Translations under genes and position numbers: made by a program | Notes under the pieces: model-generated | What the model was told of the DNA's origin: nothing | The model's database searches: none | The model's input: the letters and a program-made list of their open reading frames with translations, nothing else | Shown: piece by piece, positions 11,117-21,740 of the stretch | How the letters are laid out: each line of letters starts with the position of its first letter | Numbering within the stretch: position 1 is the stretch's first letter | Assembly (NCBI GenBank): GCA_033220425.1 | Contig: CM065647.1 | Coordinates: 3,782,001-3,846,000 of the forward strand | Source of the DNA: Lepraria neglecta | Taxonomy: Eukaryota; Ascomycota; Lecanoromycetes; Lecanorales; Stereocaulaceae | Length of the DNA: 64,000 bases | Direction: 5' to 3'

Positions 11117-13359
11117 TCAAACAACCTTAGCTCTCCGCTTTCCCAAACTCCTCTTCCCAGCACTCGCACCCGCACAAACAAAGCAAGCCCGATCATAAAA
11201 CGGCACGCCACCAATGGCATTCGGGTCGAATCCTCCCTCAGCCAACGTGTTGCCGTAGAGATCGCACAACTCGCCAAAATCAACGTTGTAGGAGAAGGTC
11301 TTACAATCAGGGTTTTGCAGGCAGAGAGTAGCGCAGTCGTCGGCTGAGGCGACGCCGAATGCACCACCATCGTCTACGGAATTGCCGGTGAAGAGGCCGT
11401 CGGTCCCGCAGATGGAGCCGGCGGGTGGGTTGGGGTCGGCTACTGCGGTTGAGTCGGGACCGCAGGATGAGGAGGTTGAGGAGGCGGAGGTTGTGTGGGA
11501 GGAGGTGTGGGAGGTTGACGATGAGTGAAGAGTGGTTGATGGAGGGTGAATTGAGGATGCTGAGCCCGAGTATGAGCCAGACGAGTATGTTGAGCCTGTT
11601 GTACCACCAGTGCCTGTGCCGGGTGGAAGATGGCAGCTGGCTGGGTATGTAGTGATGGTAGTTGTGCTGTTGCTTCCGTAGACTGTGCTCGTAGTCGTAG
11701 GGGATGTTACAGTTATAGTTGTAGTTCCATCAGCGCCACTGAGAGGCGTGTTAGCTTCATCATCGTTGGAATTTGCACCGTGGATGAGAACTTACACATA
11801 TACGGTATTAGTGGTAACAGTCGTCGTATCGGTTTCTGTGGGCACTACGCAGGTACTGCAGAGTGTGAAATCGGGTCCGCCGTAGGTGATGTCGCCTGTG
11901 CCTGGATCTGTGATAGTGGCTGGAGGGACCGCGACGATGCGCTTATGCAGAGGTTCGTCTAGGACGCATGTGGGAGGCGCTGTGGGGCAAATGTATCTGG
12001 TCGTCGTGACCACAACCGTGACTTGCTTCTTGCCTACGTTCCCATTTGATCCACCTGACGAAGAACCTGACGAAGAACCTGACGAGCCCGAATCTGAGCC
12101 CGAACTTGAGCCATTGCCGGGATGAGGTTGATGCGTGCCCTGTGATCCGTGGCCAGAAGAGGTGCCCGATCCGTAACCGGTGCCGAAACCTGCGGAGCCA
12201 ATGCCAGATCCTGAGCCTGAACTTGAGCCATTGCCGGGATGAGGTTGGCGCGTGCCCTGTGATCCGTGGCCAGAAGAGGTGCCCGATCCGTAACCGGTGC
12301 CGAAACCTGCGGAGCCAATGCCAGATCCTGAGCCTCCAGATCCTGTGGCGTATTTTGGACCCGTACTTGATCCGCCTGCGCTTCCACTGCCTGACGGGTA
12401 GCCTGGTAGTCCTGAGCCGCTAGGTTTGGGCCCACTACCAGAAGGATAAATACCCGATCCAGAAGGTATATATCCAGAAGGATGGATACCCGATCCAGAA
12501 GGCACATATCCAGAAGGATGGATACCCGATCCAGAGGGCACATATCCAGAAGGATGGATACCCGATCCAGAAGGCACATATCCAGAAGGATGGATACCCG
12601 ATCCAGAGGGCACATATCCAGAAGGATGGATACCCGATCCAGAAGGCACATATCCAGAAGGATGGATACCCGATCCAGAGGGCATATATCCAGAAGGATG
12701 GATACCCGATCCAGAAGGCATATATCCAGAAGGATAGATACCCGATCCAGAAGGCATATATCCAGAAGGATAGACACCACTAGCAGTAGTCCTGGGGCAA
12801 TGTCCCTGCACAGTTTTCCTCGCAGCACCGGACGCGCTTTGTGTTACAGTCGTGAGATACGATGTACTTGTGGCAGTGTTCTCCGGCATTCCCGTGGTGA
12901 CAGTCGCCTCGCTATTCACCGTAACCACCTCTATCGGCACCGTCGTGATTTCGAAAGTATATTCGCCATATTGATTCCCAGCCTGGAAGGATAGTGTTGC
13001 GAGGCCGGCTTCGGAGAAATAGGAGTTCGTAACGCCGGGACACAGGATTGACACCGAGCCTGTGATGTCGGCTACCGGAATTGTGTTGCAGGTGAAGAGA
13101 TCGCCACCGGTGTTCAAAGGAAGACCGAGGATGGGAGTTATATCGGTGGAGGCGCCTGTGTGGTGTGCTGTGTAAGCTATGTGTGTCTTAGGACAAAGGG
13201 GTACATGGGTGTCGACTGACTGTATGCTGTGATACTAGCCGGGATTCCGAAATTATTGGTGTCAGTTGCAGCAAAGGCGTAGGATTCTGTGAATGAAGAA
13301 AAGGTTCCAAATGCATCGTGGGCGTCTGGTATTTCGGGGGAAGAGAATGTGCCGCCCAT
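11117..13359 (-). CDS. Repeat-rich extracellular protein with PAN/Apple-like C-terminus
   Basis: Three exons (13221-13359, 11796-13167, 11117-11738) with matching phases give 710 aa. The N-terminal region is globular (ILGLPLNTGGDLFTC..., several Cys). It is followed by nine 12-residue PSGYxPSGSGIx repeats, two 39-residue Gly/Ser repeats, a Cys-containing segment (YICPTAPPTCVLDEPLHKR) and Thr-rich linkers. It ends in CGTDGLFTGNSVDDGGAF...DDCATLCLQNPDCKTFSYN, the Cys pattern of a PAN/Apple-like domain. Composition indicates a cell-wall or secreted adhesin-like protein, although no signal peptide follows the ATG at 13359. A missed upstream exon is therefore possible; the frame is open upstream of the ATG. 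Intron 1 has GTCAGT/ACACAG ends and intron 2 GTAAGT with a CTAAC branch site. Product function unknown. Confidence 0.7.
12104..12337 (-). repeat. Two tandem 117-nt repeats (39 aa each)
   Basis: 12104-12220 and 12221-12337 are nearly identical and encode GSGSGIGSAGFGTGYGSG-type units inside the repeat-rich protein. High identity suggests a recent duplication. Confidence 0.8.
12437..12776 (-). repeat. Nine tandem 36-nt repeats (12 aa PSGYxPSGSGIx)
   Basis: Each unit encodes PSGY(M/V/I)PSGSGI(H/Y). The fifth residue runs M,M,M,V,V,V,V,V,I from the N-terminal side. Because the unit is a multiple of three, several shadow frames are also open across the array. Confidence 0.85.
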
Positions 13360-14345
13360 GACGAGAGCTGATAATGGAAACGAGTGACTATACTAAAGGT
13401 ATATATAAAGACAGTGGGTTCAAAACATGGACAAGCCGCCGTACCTCAAAAGAAAAAGACGTACGGTGCGGAAAGCAGTAGTAGAGAGAAGAGGTGAAGG
13501 AAAGCTAGCATCCTCCCAACGGAGAGGTAAGCACGAAAAGCCAAGGGGACACGCCATGCAGGTACGAGACTCCAACAACTCACCATGCTCAAGACAGCTA
13601 AAGACCGTTGTTAGTGGGCATCCTAGAGCTGCACGATGCGATAAAAGGGGAATGTTTACGGCACCGAAAAGCTTGGGAAATTAGGCCTTTGACCAAAGTC
13701 GGTTAGGGTTGTGCGCCCACGACCACTCGAACCCCTGCAAGGCTCGTGTCGGAACTCGCTTGTGGATCTCGCTAAAGCGAGCCAAAGGCGGCCCCCTAAA
13801 TCTGAATGCAGGTGATGCCGATTATCCAAAATGAAAATGACTCCATCTCCTTGAGGTCGTTATCAACGCAAGAGCACATCGACATGCCAAGATTCTACCC
13901 ACAAAAATCGTGGATTGCTCGAGCTATATCGTGGAAGACATAGAATAGCTGGAAAATTCGCGAGAGACTCTACCTATTGCTACAATCTCGGCCTTAAAAT
14001 GAGCAATTTCTTAAGAAAGCCTTCTTTCTGCCAAATTCTGGTTCCTGAAAAGTGGAAGGCTTGACTTGTTGGGCCTGCTTCAAGCCTTCTAGTCTCAACG
14101 AACCAGAGGATAAGGCCCCAGGTAGAATGCGTGATGTGGTACTGGAAGGCGAGGTGGCGGCACCGAATTCGATTAAGCTTCTGCTACTCGTCAAGAGACA
14201 TCTATCACCAGCCGTGCCCTACTAGATAAACGGTAAGCGTTCTCATCAACTGGACGAGTATCGTAAATGAATGCGCAAGGGTCAGCAGGATTTGCGCAGA
14301 TTATAAGGGAAGATGGTTTGACTCTTCTGATTGCATGCAACACAC
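13360..14345. other. Intergenic / upstream of the repeat-rich gene
   Basis: Holds a TATA-like element near 13400. A minus-strand frame at 13994-14194 has fairly protein-like sequence (EFGAATSPSSTTSRILPGA) but no start, splice support or homologue that I know. Confidence 0.4.
13400..13408 (-). promoter_or_regulatory. TATA-like box of the repeat-rich gene
   Basis: TTTATATATA on the minus strand, about 45 nt upstream of the ATG at 13359. The position is plausible for a fungal TATA element; assignment is by sequence only. Confidence 0.3.
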
Positions 14346-15656
14346 CTACTGCTCAACACGCTCTCGCTTCCGCATCCTCGCAAAGCTCATTGCTTGATGA
14401 CTGTGTTTATAATCTGCTGTCCCTGAGTAGCCGCCCTCAAATTCCTCCCTCAGCTTCGTTTCAATATGTTGATATCCCCATCTACTTCTCTCGTACAATT
14501 CGTTGCCGCTATTGAGACAGTGATGGTCCATCTTAAGTACATCCTTCAGCGTCACTGTCCTTAGTTGTAGGAACTCCGCTCCGTACCGATATCGGAGAAT
14601 GATACTTATTTGCAAAGTAGTCAAGTCCGTGTTGTCCCGAGCGAACAAAACATCGCGAAGTGCGTGCCAAGGACAGGTCTCGGGGTCGAATGGAACGTCT
14701 TCCTCGCTAATCTCACCATGCTCTCTCTTGGGCATGATCTCCGTCGGAGAGGCAAATGTGGCGTGGGCAGGCGCGCGAGGTTCGGTCTTGGATTCCAATG
14801 ATGTGCTTCTCAGGCCGTTAGATTTTGGTCTGTAGAATGACTTAGGAGCGGCAAGTCTGTCGTTTGTGCTTGAGAGGAGCGCGAAAGAGGTGCTTGATGT
14901 CGGGTATTGCCCCAACGGGTGGATATAGATTTGCTTTTCGTGGGTTGGTTTCCGTTGCATGGGAACTCCTCGGGCAATGCGTTTGGACTGTAGAGCGGGC
15001 TTTCCTCCCGAAATTTGTTGGTTGATGAGCTCTGTTGGCGACATGTAATGCCCCCGTGATGGGCTGCATGCCGCTGAAATGGTGGTATTCGGGCTCGACC
15101 GGAACTCGGATCTGCTCGTAATTGAGACTCCTGTGGGGTAAAAAACGTCCTCGGTATGCATGTATGATGGTATTTGGCTAGAGTTAGCAGATAACATTCG
15201 CTTCCTTGGGATCTGCTTCAGCAATATCTTAGGCCGTGGAGCGCTAGGAGCTGGGGCTGGTGCAATGTTCAATGTCGGCCTTGGTAGGCGGAGGTCATGC
15301 TTGATACTCAATGCCAACTCCGCATAATCCTTAATACCATGATTCAAAGGAAGATGCGAGTTAGGCCGCGTAGGATCGTGCCACCAGTCGTTCATCTTGT
15401 TCACATCCGTATTGACCATGATCTGGATCTGCCGATGATTCTCGTACCGTACTTTAAGCACTTTGCAGATATCTGGGTTTTTGAGACCCAGTTGTTGTTT
15501 CATGAACGACGTCGCGGAGAGCTTGCCATGGACATTCTTTGGGGTCGAAGGTCAAGCCGTTCTTCTTGCGATAGGGACGACTTTTGTGGGGGATGGGCTG
15601 GCTGGGTCTGAGGACGTTCCTCCATTATCCAGGAGTATGGCTATTTTGTCGCTCAT
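14346..15656 (-). CDS. Hypothetical protein with duplicated CPWxALRDV motif, frame interrupted
   Basis: The long open part (15503 to 14346) contains low-complexity linkers and near its end FDPETCPWHALRDV followed by a helix-like TTLQISIILRYRYG. Just upstream, in a frame offset by one base, FDPKECPWQALRDV appears. It is followed, back in the first frame, by LGLKNPDICKVLKVRYE, which aligns with the region after the second motif. So the protein ancestrally had two copies of this module. ATG 15656 (MSDKIAILLDNGG) is in the same frame as the long part but meets a TGA near 15553. Either a -1/+1 pair of indels surrounds the first module, or a 45-nt intron (GTCGTC...CAAAG) removes it. Function unknown. 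Confidence 0.55.
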
Positions 15657-15981
15657 GATGATGGATAGTCAGTGTTCAGGCAAGTGTTGAAGAGGACTCA
15701 AGTATGTCAAGCTTAGGAAGGCAACCATTCAAGATGCACATAATATTGGAAAAAGACCCTAACACAAAACTCGCGTCACGTCGATCGGCCTCTTACGTGC
15801 ATGAAACAAAAGGATCATCAAGCGAAAATACAGCTACAGGGTGGCACCGAGGAGCGATCAGAAGGCCATATCAGACTCGAACCTCACGATGTTTTGGGTC
15901 TTTGGTAGCCAATGAAGTCCACTAGATACAATGTTTACACTCCGTGGTGCCACGAGTGGTAATCGCGGGCTCATATCTAAG
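15657..15981. other. Intergenic, no gene seen
   Basis: Between the RTA1-like gene's 3' end and the start of the CPW-motif gene. Nothing recognised. Confidence 0.4.
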
Positions 15982-16509
15982 TCAAACCTCCGGCTCTTTC
16001 GCAACGTTTATCACACTCTCAGATTCTACCTTAGCGAAGACTGGCCCAGGGTGCGCAATCGCAAGGCAAAAGACCGCAACGATGATCATACTGCGTCAGA
16101 CTATCAGCAAGACCCACATGGCAAAGGATATAGCCAACACTCACACCCCTTCAAGCCCAACAAACAACCCCTCATCATGAATCAACGGCCCATCATACCC
16201 ATCACTCAACTCATCAATCCGATACGCACACCTAATCAAAATCAACACTACCGCCAAACTCAAAAACCCCGCAAACGAAAACGGATTCTCCCAAAGCATG
16301 ATCCTTCCAACATATCCAACCATCTCGCTCACGCAACCGTAGAAGAAAGCTACTCCGAAGAACCAGGTCCGCCATTTCAGTCCCAAAATAACATGTATGA
16401 CCATAGCGTTGCCGAAGAGCGCCAGGAAGACATTGGTGGGAATCTGGGAGCTTAAGCGTGGATATTGAGTTGTATTTGCCAAATTTCCAATGTCCTGAAG
16501 AGCTGACAT
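15982..16509 (-). CDS. RTA1-like membrane protein with internal deletion
   Basis: RTA1/RTM1-type proteins are seven-helix membrane proteins of fungi linked to lipid translocation and drug resistance. Exons 16145-16509 and 15982-16090 (GTGAGT donor, CTGAC branch site) give 157 aa, about half the usual length. The N-terminal part (PTNVFLALFGNAMVIH, YGCVSEMVGYVGRI, ENPFSFAGF) is normal. It is joined directly to LSLAVVLILIRCAYRIDELS, DGYDGPLIHDEGLF and, after the intron, VMIIVAVFCLAIAHPG. The latter two blocks belong to the last helices of the family. Helices in between, roughly 100-130 residues, are absent from the genome at this place, with the frame kept. Start ATG 16509 lies only 9 nt after the stop of the upstream peptidase and in its frame. 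Confidence 0.75.
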
Positions 16510-16518
16510 TGGCTCTTT

Positions 16519-18521
16519 CTATCTGAGATGGAAGTCATAGAACCGCCTAATTCTCTTCAACATATCAACCACATGCTTTCTCTCACCAATCCTATGCTCC
16601 TCCTTCGGATAAATCACCATCTCACACGGCCAATCATATTTCAAACAGCCCCGGTGAAACGCCACCGCCTGACTCACAGGAACTCTCTTGTCCTCCTCTC
16701 CATGCAGAATCAATAGCGGCGTCTTTGTCTTGACATCCTTCATATTCCAAATGGGGCTTCCTTGCCGGCCTTTGATGTCAGACGAGGTAGTTTCCCATGG
16801 CGCGCAGCCGGCAAGTTCGCTCTCAAACCAGGGTGCATCGGAGGACATCGACATCATGTCCCAGTCTGTGACGCCGGCGCCGCAGACTGCGGCTTTGAGA
16901 TGGAAGTCTTCTCGTGTGACTGCTAAATAGGAGAGAAAGCCACCCTGAGACCAGCCGCCTATGGCTACTCTGCTCTCGTCGATCAGACCCATGGAAATGC
17001 CTTTATGCACGAGAGAGATTATATCAGAGTAGTCAGTTGTGCCCATACCTCCTCTAGCTTGACTTGCGTGATCTTCACCTCGGCCACTACCGCCTCGATA
17101 ATTTGGGCAAAGGACTGCGTAGCCGGCAGACACTAGGTAGGGGACCCAGTAGTAATAAAGCAGATTGAACGCAATTGTTATTCGTCCGTAAGGTCCTCCA
17201 TGGATAAGCACCACCGTTGGTTGTGGCTTCGCTTCGTCCTCGGAAAATTCCTCGGAATACTTGTCGACAGCATCAGATGGCCTTATCAGTATGGCGTCAG
17301 GAAGTGTACCATCCTGAGCTTTGCAGTCGAGAGGTAGTGCCTTGCCGAAGTCGAATTTCGTCAATGCTTGGCCATGCTGTGACAATTGGCACATTGGCTT
17401 CCATTGCTCAAAGGAGTAAATTTCGGTGGGAGCTATTCGTCCAGAATCACCAGATTGTTTTCCCAACGCAATGAGGTCTTCACGGCTCTCCCCTTGACCA
17501 ATGTTCAGGCTATCCCAAGTCTCCAATTCAGTCAAACCACTCCACTCAAGACCAAAAGTCAATGCATTGGAGTCAAGACTGCGAATCTCATCACTAAGGC
17601 CATTCTGTATCAGAGCCTTGAGCTTGTCCCCTCGCAAGCGTAGTTCTGCGGCACAACTCGTACCACCATAGGCGTATCTAATCCATGAGTTGTGGTTGAT
17701 GCCCATGATGTAGATCACTGAGGAAGTCGCTGACTTATCTGGGCTGGCACCGGCCAAGAAGTACAGGGCATTTCCAAGCCAGGCTAAGTCTCGAGCTGGT
17801 CCTGGAAACCGCTCTTGGCAGACATTGTGAACGTTCCTAGTAAATAACTCAACTCGCTCGAACTTCACACCATAGTAGCCGGCAGAGTTTAAATCTGGAG
17901 TCTTCTGCGTAATGTATGCAAGCTCACTTGAATCGTCTTTCCAACCAAAATCTGTGACGTGAGCATCCCCCCCTTCAACGTGAAGACCTCTCTTGTGGCC
18001 ACGTGTAAGCATCGTAGTCGATTGTACTCCCAATCCTGGCCGTAGACCTTGGCCTCCCCAGTCTCCTTCTCCCTAGCCTCCTGTTCAGCGGTCTTCTCGT
18101 CCGAACTGATGAAAGCAATGAGGTGGCCGTCGGGACTCCATTTGAAGCTCGCTATGGATTTCTTGTTGTCTGTTTTGGTGACAGGATAGACTTCTCCTCC
18201 ATGAAGTGAGATCAGATAGATAGCAGATGACTCGCCTGCCTTGGCTCTGTCTGACTCGAAAGCGATGAGATCTCTGTCGGCTGGTAGTGGACACCACTGC
18301 GGCGAGACGTCATTGAACAAGCCGGATGTAAATTGGCGAGCTGAGTGCTCTTTTCCGATGTCTGCGATCCAGAGGGACGACAGGGCATGCTTGCCTGTTT
18401 TGGCTATTGGGGTGCAGGAGTAGACGATGTGTTTGCCTGATGGTGAGATGCGGGCATCTTTTGGGACCAGGAGATCCACTAGCGCCTCTGGTGTCACTTG
18501 GCTGGGATTGGCGGTGGCCAT
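16519..18521 (-). CDS. S9 prolyl-oligopeptidase-family peptidase (acylaminoacyl-peptidase-like), one-base break
   Basis: Serine peptidase with an N-terminal beta-propeller and C-terminal alpha/beta hydrolase domain, expected to release N-terminal residues or acylated amino acids in the cytosol. The N-terminal part MATANPSQVTPEALVDLL...ISPSGKHIVYSC runs from 18521. The C-terminal catalytic domain has VVLIHGGPYGR, nucleophile GGWSQGGF, Asp in HGEEDKRVP and His in KEEHRIGE, ending DFHLR. The two parts are in different frames; they meet at a run of seven G (17967-17973), where eight would keep TLKGGDAHVTDFGWK in frame. With one added base the gene is 2004 nt and 667 aa. No GT-AG intron restores the frame. 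A sequencing or assembly deletion is the likely cause; true inactivation is the alternative. Confidence 0.85.
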
Positions 18522-18840
18522 TGCTGCTGAGGACCGAGAGATATCATGTTAAGCATCTACACGGCTAAAAAAGAAGAAAAGATCTCGGATGAGATCATCA
18601 CCGGGCTTCGGACTTTGCATGCTGGCGTAACGAGGAAAGTGCGAGTTGCCTCATCAGGCTTAGCGTCTCTCAAACATGTCACATGGCCTCAAATGTTAGG
18701 TATGGTAGGACATAAAACATGCATAAAAAAAGTTACCAAGCCAAGAAGATCCAGAATTTCATGTCTCACGACAGGAAATGTTGTTTGGGTGAAACCCCTT
18801 CTATTGAATCTATGACACTAAGTACAAAAACGCAATTTAT
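18522..18840. other. Intergenic, promoter side of the S9 peptidase
   Basis: No gene seen; the plus-strand frame at 18546-18815 has no support. Confidence 0.4.
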
Positions 18841-19713
18841 TCATAAAGGACGATAACCATCCAAGAAAAGCCATGTTGCCATTTTCCCCTCCTTATATTC
18901 ATAATCGTACATGAAAGGCCTATTCCGCGATGTCGTATCCTTTGGCGTCGGTGTCGAAACTACCACAAAATTAAGTCCGTCATCCTGCATTGCACCTTCT
19001 TCCTCGGTTAATTGCCGTGTGCTCTTATCATCTTCTTGGCACATGTCCCTCTCCTTAAGCTCCTGGCACCTGCCATGTTTTTCGCGCTGGGCGATGGATA
19101 GAGCATCGTTCAGCTCTCTGGGCGGGGCAATACCCGCCGCCGTCGCTGGTATGTCGTCTGCGTCCGGGTCGATTTCTTCATCTTGAGGGGCTGTAATCCC
19201 GGCTTCCTGGGTACCGGCTTTGGTTGCCGACTTCTTTCCTTCCTTGTCGACAGGTTTAGAACCAGTCCTAGGAGCAAGTATCTGGGTGCGGCCCTCTGCA
19301 GTTCGGCGAATGCGGGCTGGCTTGGTCTCACAGGTTATGATGCCCTTGGCGAGGAACCTATACCTTGGTGAAGATTGAGGGCTAATTTCCGCAGGTTGTT
19401 GCCATTTGGTAGGTCTGTCTCCGATGGCGCCGAATGTAAAGCGAGTCGTTGTTCCAGAATTGGAGTCATTGTCGGGGGTGCTACCTGGCATAAGCTCTCG
19501 CATGAGGTTACTGACTGGTGGGGATGTTGTGGTCTGACGCTTCACTCTGCGAGGAGTTGAGGTGGCATTGGGTGTGTTCGATGGGCAATTACCCATAGTA
19601 TTGATGGTATTGTTCGAGGACATAGCCGCCCTTATGGCCAATCCGTGGGTGGCTTTGCCGCCGAAGTCTACCATGTTCCTCTGCTCTTCAGTCATGTTGA
19701 TGGGGAGAGGCAT
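18841..19713 (-). CDS. Hypothetical low-complexity protein
   Basis: 290 aa from ATG 19713 (MPLPINMTEEQRNMVDFGG). The open frame extends upstream to 19959, but the stretch before this ATG is rich in CAC/ACA-type leader sequence typical of a 5' UTR, so I place the start at 19713. The protein is polar, with SSNNTINTMGNCPSNTPNAT, basic stretches (PARIRRTAEGRT, DKEGKKSATKA), a charged helix (QREKHGRCQELKERD) and an ordered-looking end RPFMYDYEYKEGKMATWLF. No domain recognised. It is probably a disordered nuclear or cytosolic protein. Confidence 0.6.
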   Translation of the reverse strand: MPLPINMTEEQRNMVDFGGKATHGLAIRAAMSSNNTINTMGNCPSNTPNATSTPRRVKRQTTTSPPVSNLMRELMPGSTPDNDSNSGTTTRFTFGAIGDRPTKWQQPAEISPQSSPRYRFLAKGIITCETKPARIRRTAEGRTQILAPRTGSKPVDKEGKKSATKAGTQEAGITAPQDEEIDPDADDIPATAAGIAPPRELNDALSIAQREKHGRCQELKERDMCQEDDKSTRQLTEEEGAMQDDGLNFVVVSTPTPKDTTSRNRPFMYDYEYKEGKMATWLFLDGYRPL

Positions 19714-20386
19714 TGTGATTGTGAATTGTATAGTGTGAATGTGCGGAAGTGTGCGTGTGGTATAAGTGGAGATTGTGAGATGTGGGAGTATGAAGGTGAA
19801 AAGGAACAAATAGAGACGAATGGGAATATATAGGCATTGCAGAGTTTTTAGATCGCAATTGTTTTTCTGGCATTTGAATATACATGCATCCCGTATGAAA
19901 TCCCTCCCATACCATTCGTTCTGCTTGCGACTGAGCAGATATGATCGTGTATTTCCCAAATCATATGCGAATTCGTGGCCAAACGTGAGTCACTCGAAGA
20001 ATATTGCCAACGCGCACATGAAAATGAAGATATGCACAATAAATATACCAAGCTTTGGAGCCAAATGAGCAGACATCAATACTTGGCAAATGAGAGCCTC
20101 AAACCTTCGCAACTCGCGCGAAACCCCCATCGAGGAACACAACATCGTTGGCAATTAGCCAGAACAGCGTGCGAGATAACTGGATGGTAGACATGACAGT
20201 ATTTGAAAGTATTGGGGAGTAGGCACTTCAAAGTAGCTCAATCGTCCTCCCGGATGATAGCGACAATTTGCGGCGTATACAGACGCGACCTCTTTGCGAT
20301 TTGCTGAATCATGCTCCATGATTCCGACTGCGTATGATTTTACACATCTCAATCCATCCAGGCTGCTCACCAAATCAACCATCACC
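19714..20386. other. Intergenic
   Basis: Contains the presumed 5' leader (CAC-rich, 19714-19830) of the gene at 18841 and otherwise no supported gene. Confidence 0.45.
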
Positions 20387-21139
20387 TCACTTGCTTGACC
20401 CCTTCTTCTTCCTACTCCCCAAAGCCCTCCTCTCCGCATTCCTCGCCTTCCTAGCATTCAACTTCCTCCATGCCAAAAACCTATCTCCCCTCTTATACTC
20501 CCGAACCCTCACATTCGCCCTCTCCGCCGCTCTGCCAATACTCCAATTCGACTCCCGATACTGATACCCCGGCCTCAACTCCACCTTCCTCAACGCCGGC
20601 ACCTTACTCCTAGTCTTCATCCCCTCCTGCCTCATCGTCCCCTGACTTTCCACCAACCCTCCAGCCTCCATCCCCTCCGCAGTAGCAATAGTACTCAACA
20701 CCCTCTCCCTCCCCACCAACCCCAATCTCCTCCGTCTAGGCGCATTCCTCGGCACAGGCAACTTCTCCCCCCTCTGAAACACAACCCCAATGTATTTCCT
20801 CTTCGGATGCGCTGCCGGATCTTTGTAGAACGTAACATATCCCTTCTCTTTCGCAAAAATGGTATGGTCGCGCCCCATGCCGCAATTCTCGCCAGGGAAC
20901 CAATGTGTGCCGCGTTGGCGGAATATTATGTTGCCGGGGACCACGAGCTCGGAGGCTCCCTTTTTGGCGCCGAGACGTTTGCCGGGGCCTGGGGCGGCTT
21001 TGTTGGCCCGGCCTTGGGAGGCGTGGGAAGCGGGGCGGTGCTGGGTGAGGGGGAGGAATCGGGAGGGTCGGGAGCGGAGTGAGAGGCATGAGCGGCAAGT
21101 TGTTGCCAATGGCGGGATGCGTATTCGTGGTGGATGCAT
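20387..21139 (-). CDS. Mitochondrial large-subunit ribosomal protein bL27m
   Basis: Component of the mitochondrial 54S ribosomal subunit near the peptidyl-transferase centre (yeast MRPL2 family). 250 aa, single exon. The N-terminus is Arg/Ser-rich and lacks acidic residues, as expected for a mitochondrial presequence. The L27 core follows: [17 protein letters not shown], then [20 protein letters not shown] and [17 protein letters not shown] fungal-specific basic C-terminal extension ends in SRKKKGSSK. The start ATG at 21139 precedes the presequence directly. It is transcribed divergently from LCL2 across a 155-nt spacer. Confidence 0.93.
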   Translation of the reverse strand: MHPPRIRIPPLATTCRSCLSLRSRPSRFLPLTQHRPASHASQGRANKAAPGPGKRLGAKKGASELVVPGNIIFRQRGTHWFPGENCGMGRDHTIFAKEKGYVTFYKDPAAHPKRKYIGVVFQRGEKLPVPRNAPRRRRLGLVGRERVLSTIATAEGMEAGGLVESQGTMRQEGMKTRSKVPALRKVELRPGYQYRESNWSIGRAAERANVRVREYKRGDRFLAWRKLNARKARNAERRALGSRKKKGSSK

Positions 21140-21294
21140 GGTTGTTGTGCAATGGGTTGTTGATCGGAGGAGGAAGATGCACTTGGGAAGAAGTTCTTAG
21201 CGCGAGAACGTCTTGGCAGTCAGCCCTGTAGAAACTCCAAACTTCAAGCTGTCCTCTGAGTGTCTCGGGTATCTACAGCAATACACAAGACACC
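21140..21294. promoter_or_regulatory. Compact divergent promoter between bL27m and LCL2
   Basis: Only 155 nt separate the two start codons on opposite strands, so both promoters must lie here. No TATA element is obvious. Confidence 0.5.
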
Positions 21295-21740
21295 ATGCGG
21301 CTTCTACTTCTGACTCTGATCTGCTCGCTCGCGGGCTTGTCGCTTGCACAATTCCAATTCTTCGAGCAGATGTTCAATCAAGGTGGCCAGCAACAGCAAC
21401 AACGACAGCAGCAGCAGGAGCAGAATGTTGCTAGCGACTCAGCATGGTATCAGAAGACTTACGAAGGCGGTATGATCACCTCCTCTTGCGCTACATCCTG
21501 CCATGTCGCTGTCCATTCCCAGACATTAATCCTGACATCCCGACAGCTCGCTGCACGAATTACCTCTGCCCTGGCACCCTCGCCTGCGTTCACTTCCCAC
21601 ATCATTGCCCGTGCGCATTCCCTGCTGTCGAAGACAAGGTGGAACTGGGAGAGGGGAGTGCTATCTGTGTGAGCAAAGGCGGATGGAAAGAGGGTGAGGC
21701 TGCGAGAAAGATTGAGTTAGCTAGGAAGGGAATGTTATGA
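21295..21740 (+). CDS. LCL2: LCL2-like secreted protein (long chronological lifespan protein 2)
   Basis: Small secretory-pathway protein; the yeast homologue has been linked to ER-associated degradation and chronological lifespan. Exons 21295-21469 and 21547-21740 with a 77-nt intron (GTATGA...CGACAG) give 122 aa. Signal peptide [18 protein letters not shown] is followed by QFQFFEQMF, a Gln-rich stretch of variable length, then [20 protein letters not shown]. The hallmark core is [18 protein letters not shown] and [20 protein letters not shown]. Length and Cys pattern match the family. Confidence 0.93.

Noticed and set aside
11619-11640. Suspected frameshift in the repeat-rich gene before the PAN-like region.
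   Set aside because: Rechecking the bases shows the third exon is in one frame throughout and the spliced length is divisible by three.
12034-12994. Long open frames on both strands in other phases over the repeat array (DRVSILLDICLL-type and RRHISRRMDTRS-type proteins).
   Set aside because: They exist only because the 36-nt unit is a multiple of three; the PSGYxPSGSG frame continues into conserved sequence on both sides, the others do not.
13690-13800. tRNA-like GGTTCGAG sequence on the minus strand.
   Set aside because: The flanking bases do not form a T-arm stem or acceptor stem.
13994-14194. Minus-strand frame with EFGAATSPSSTTSRILPGA.
   Set aside because: No ATG start, preceded by two adjacent TAGs, no recognisable family; insufficient support for a gene.
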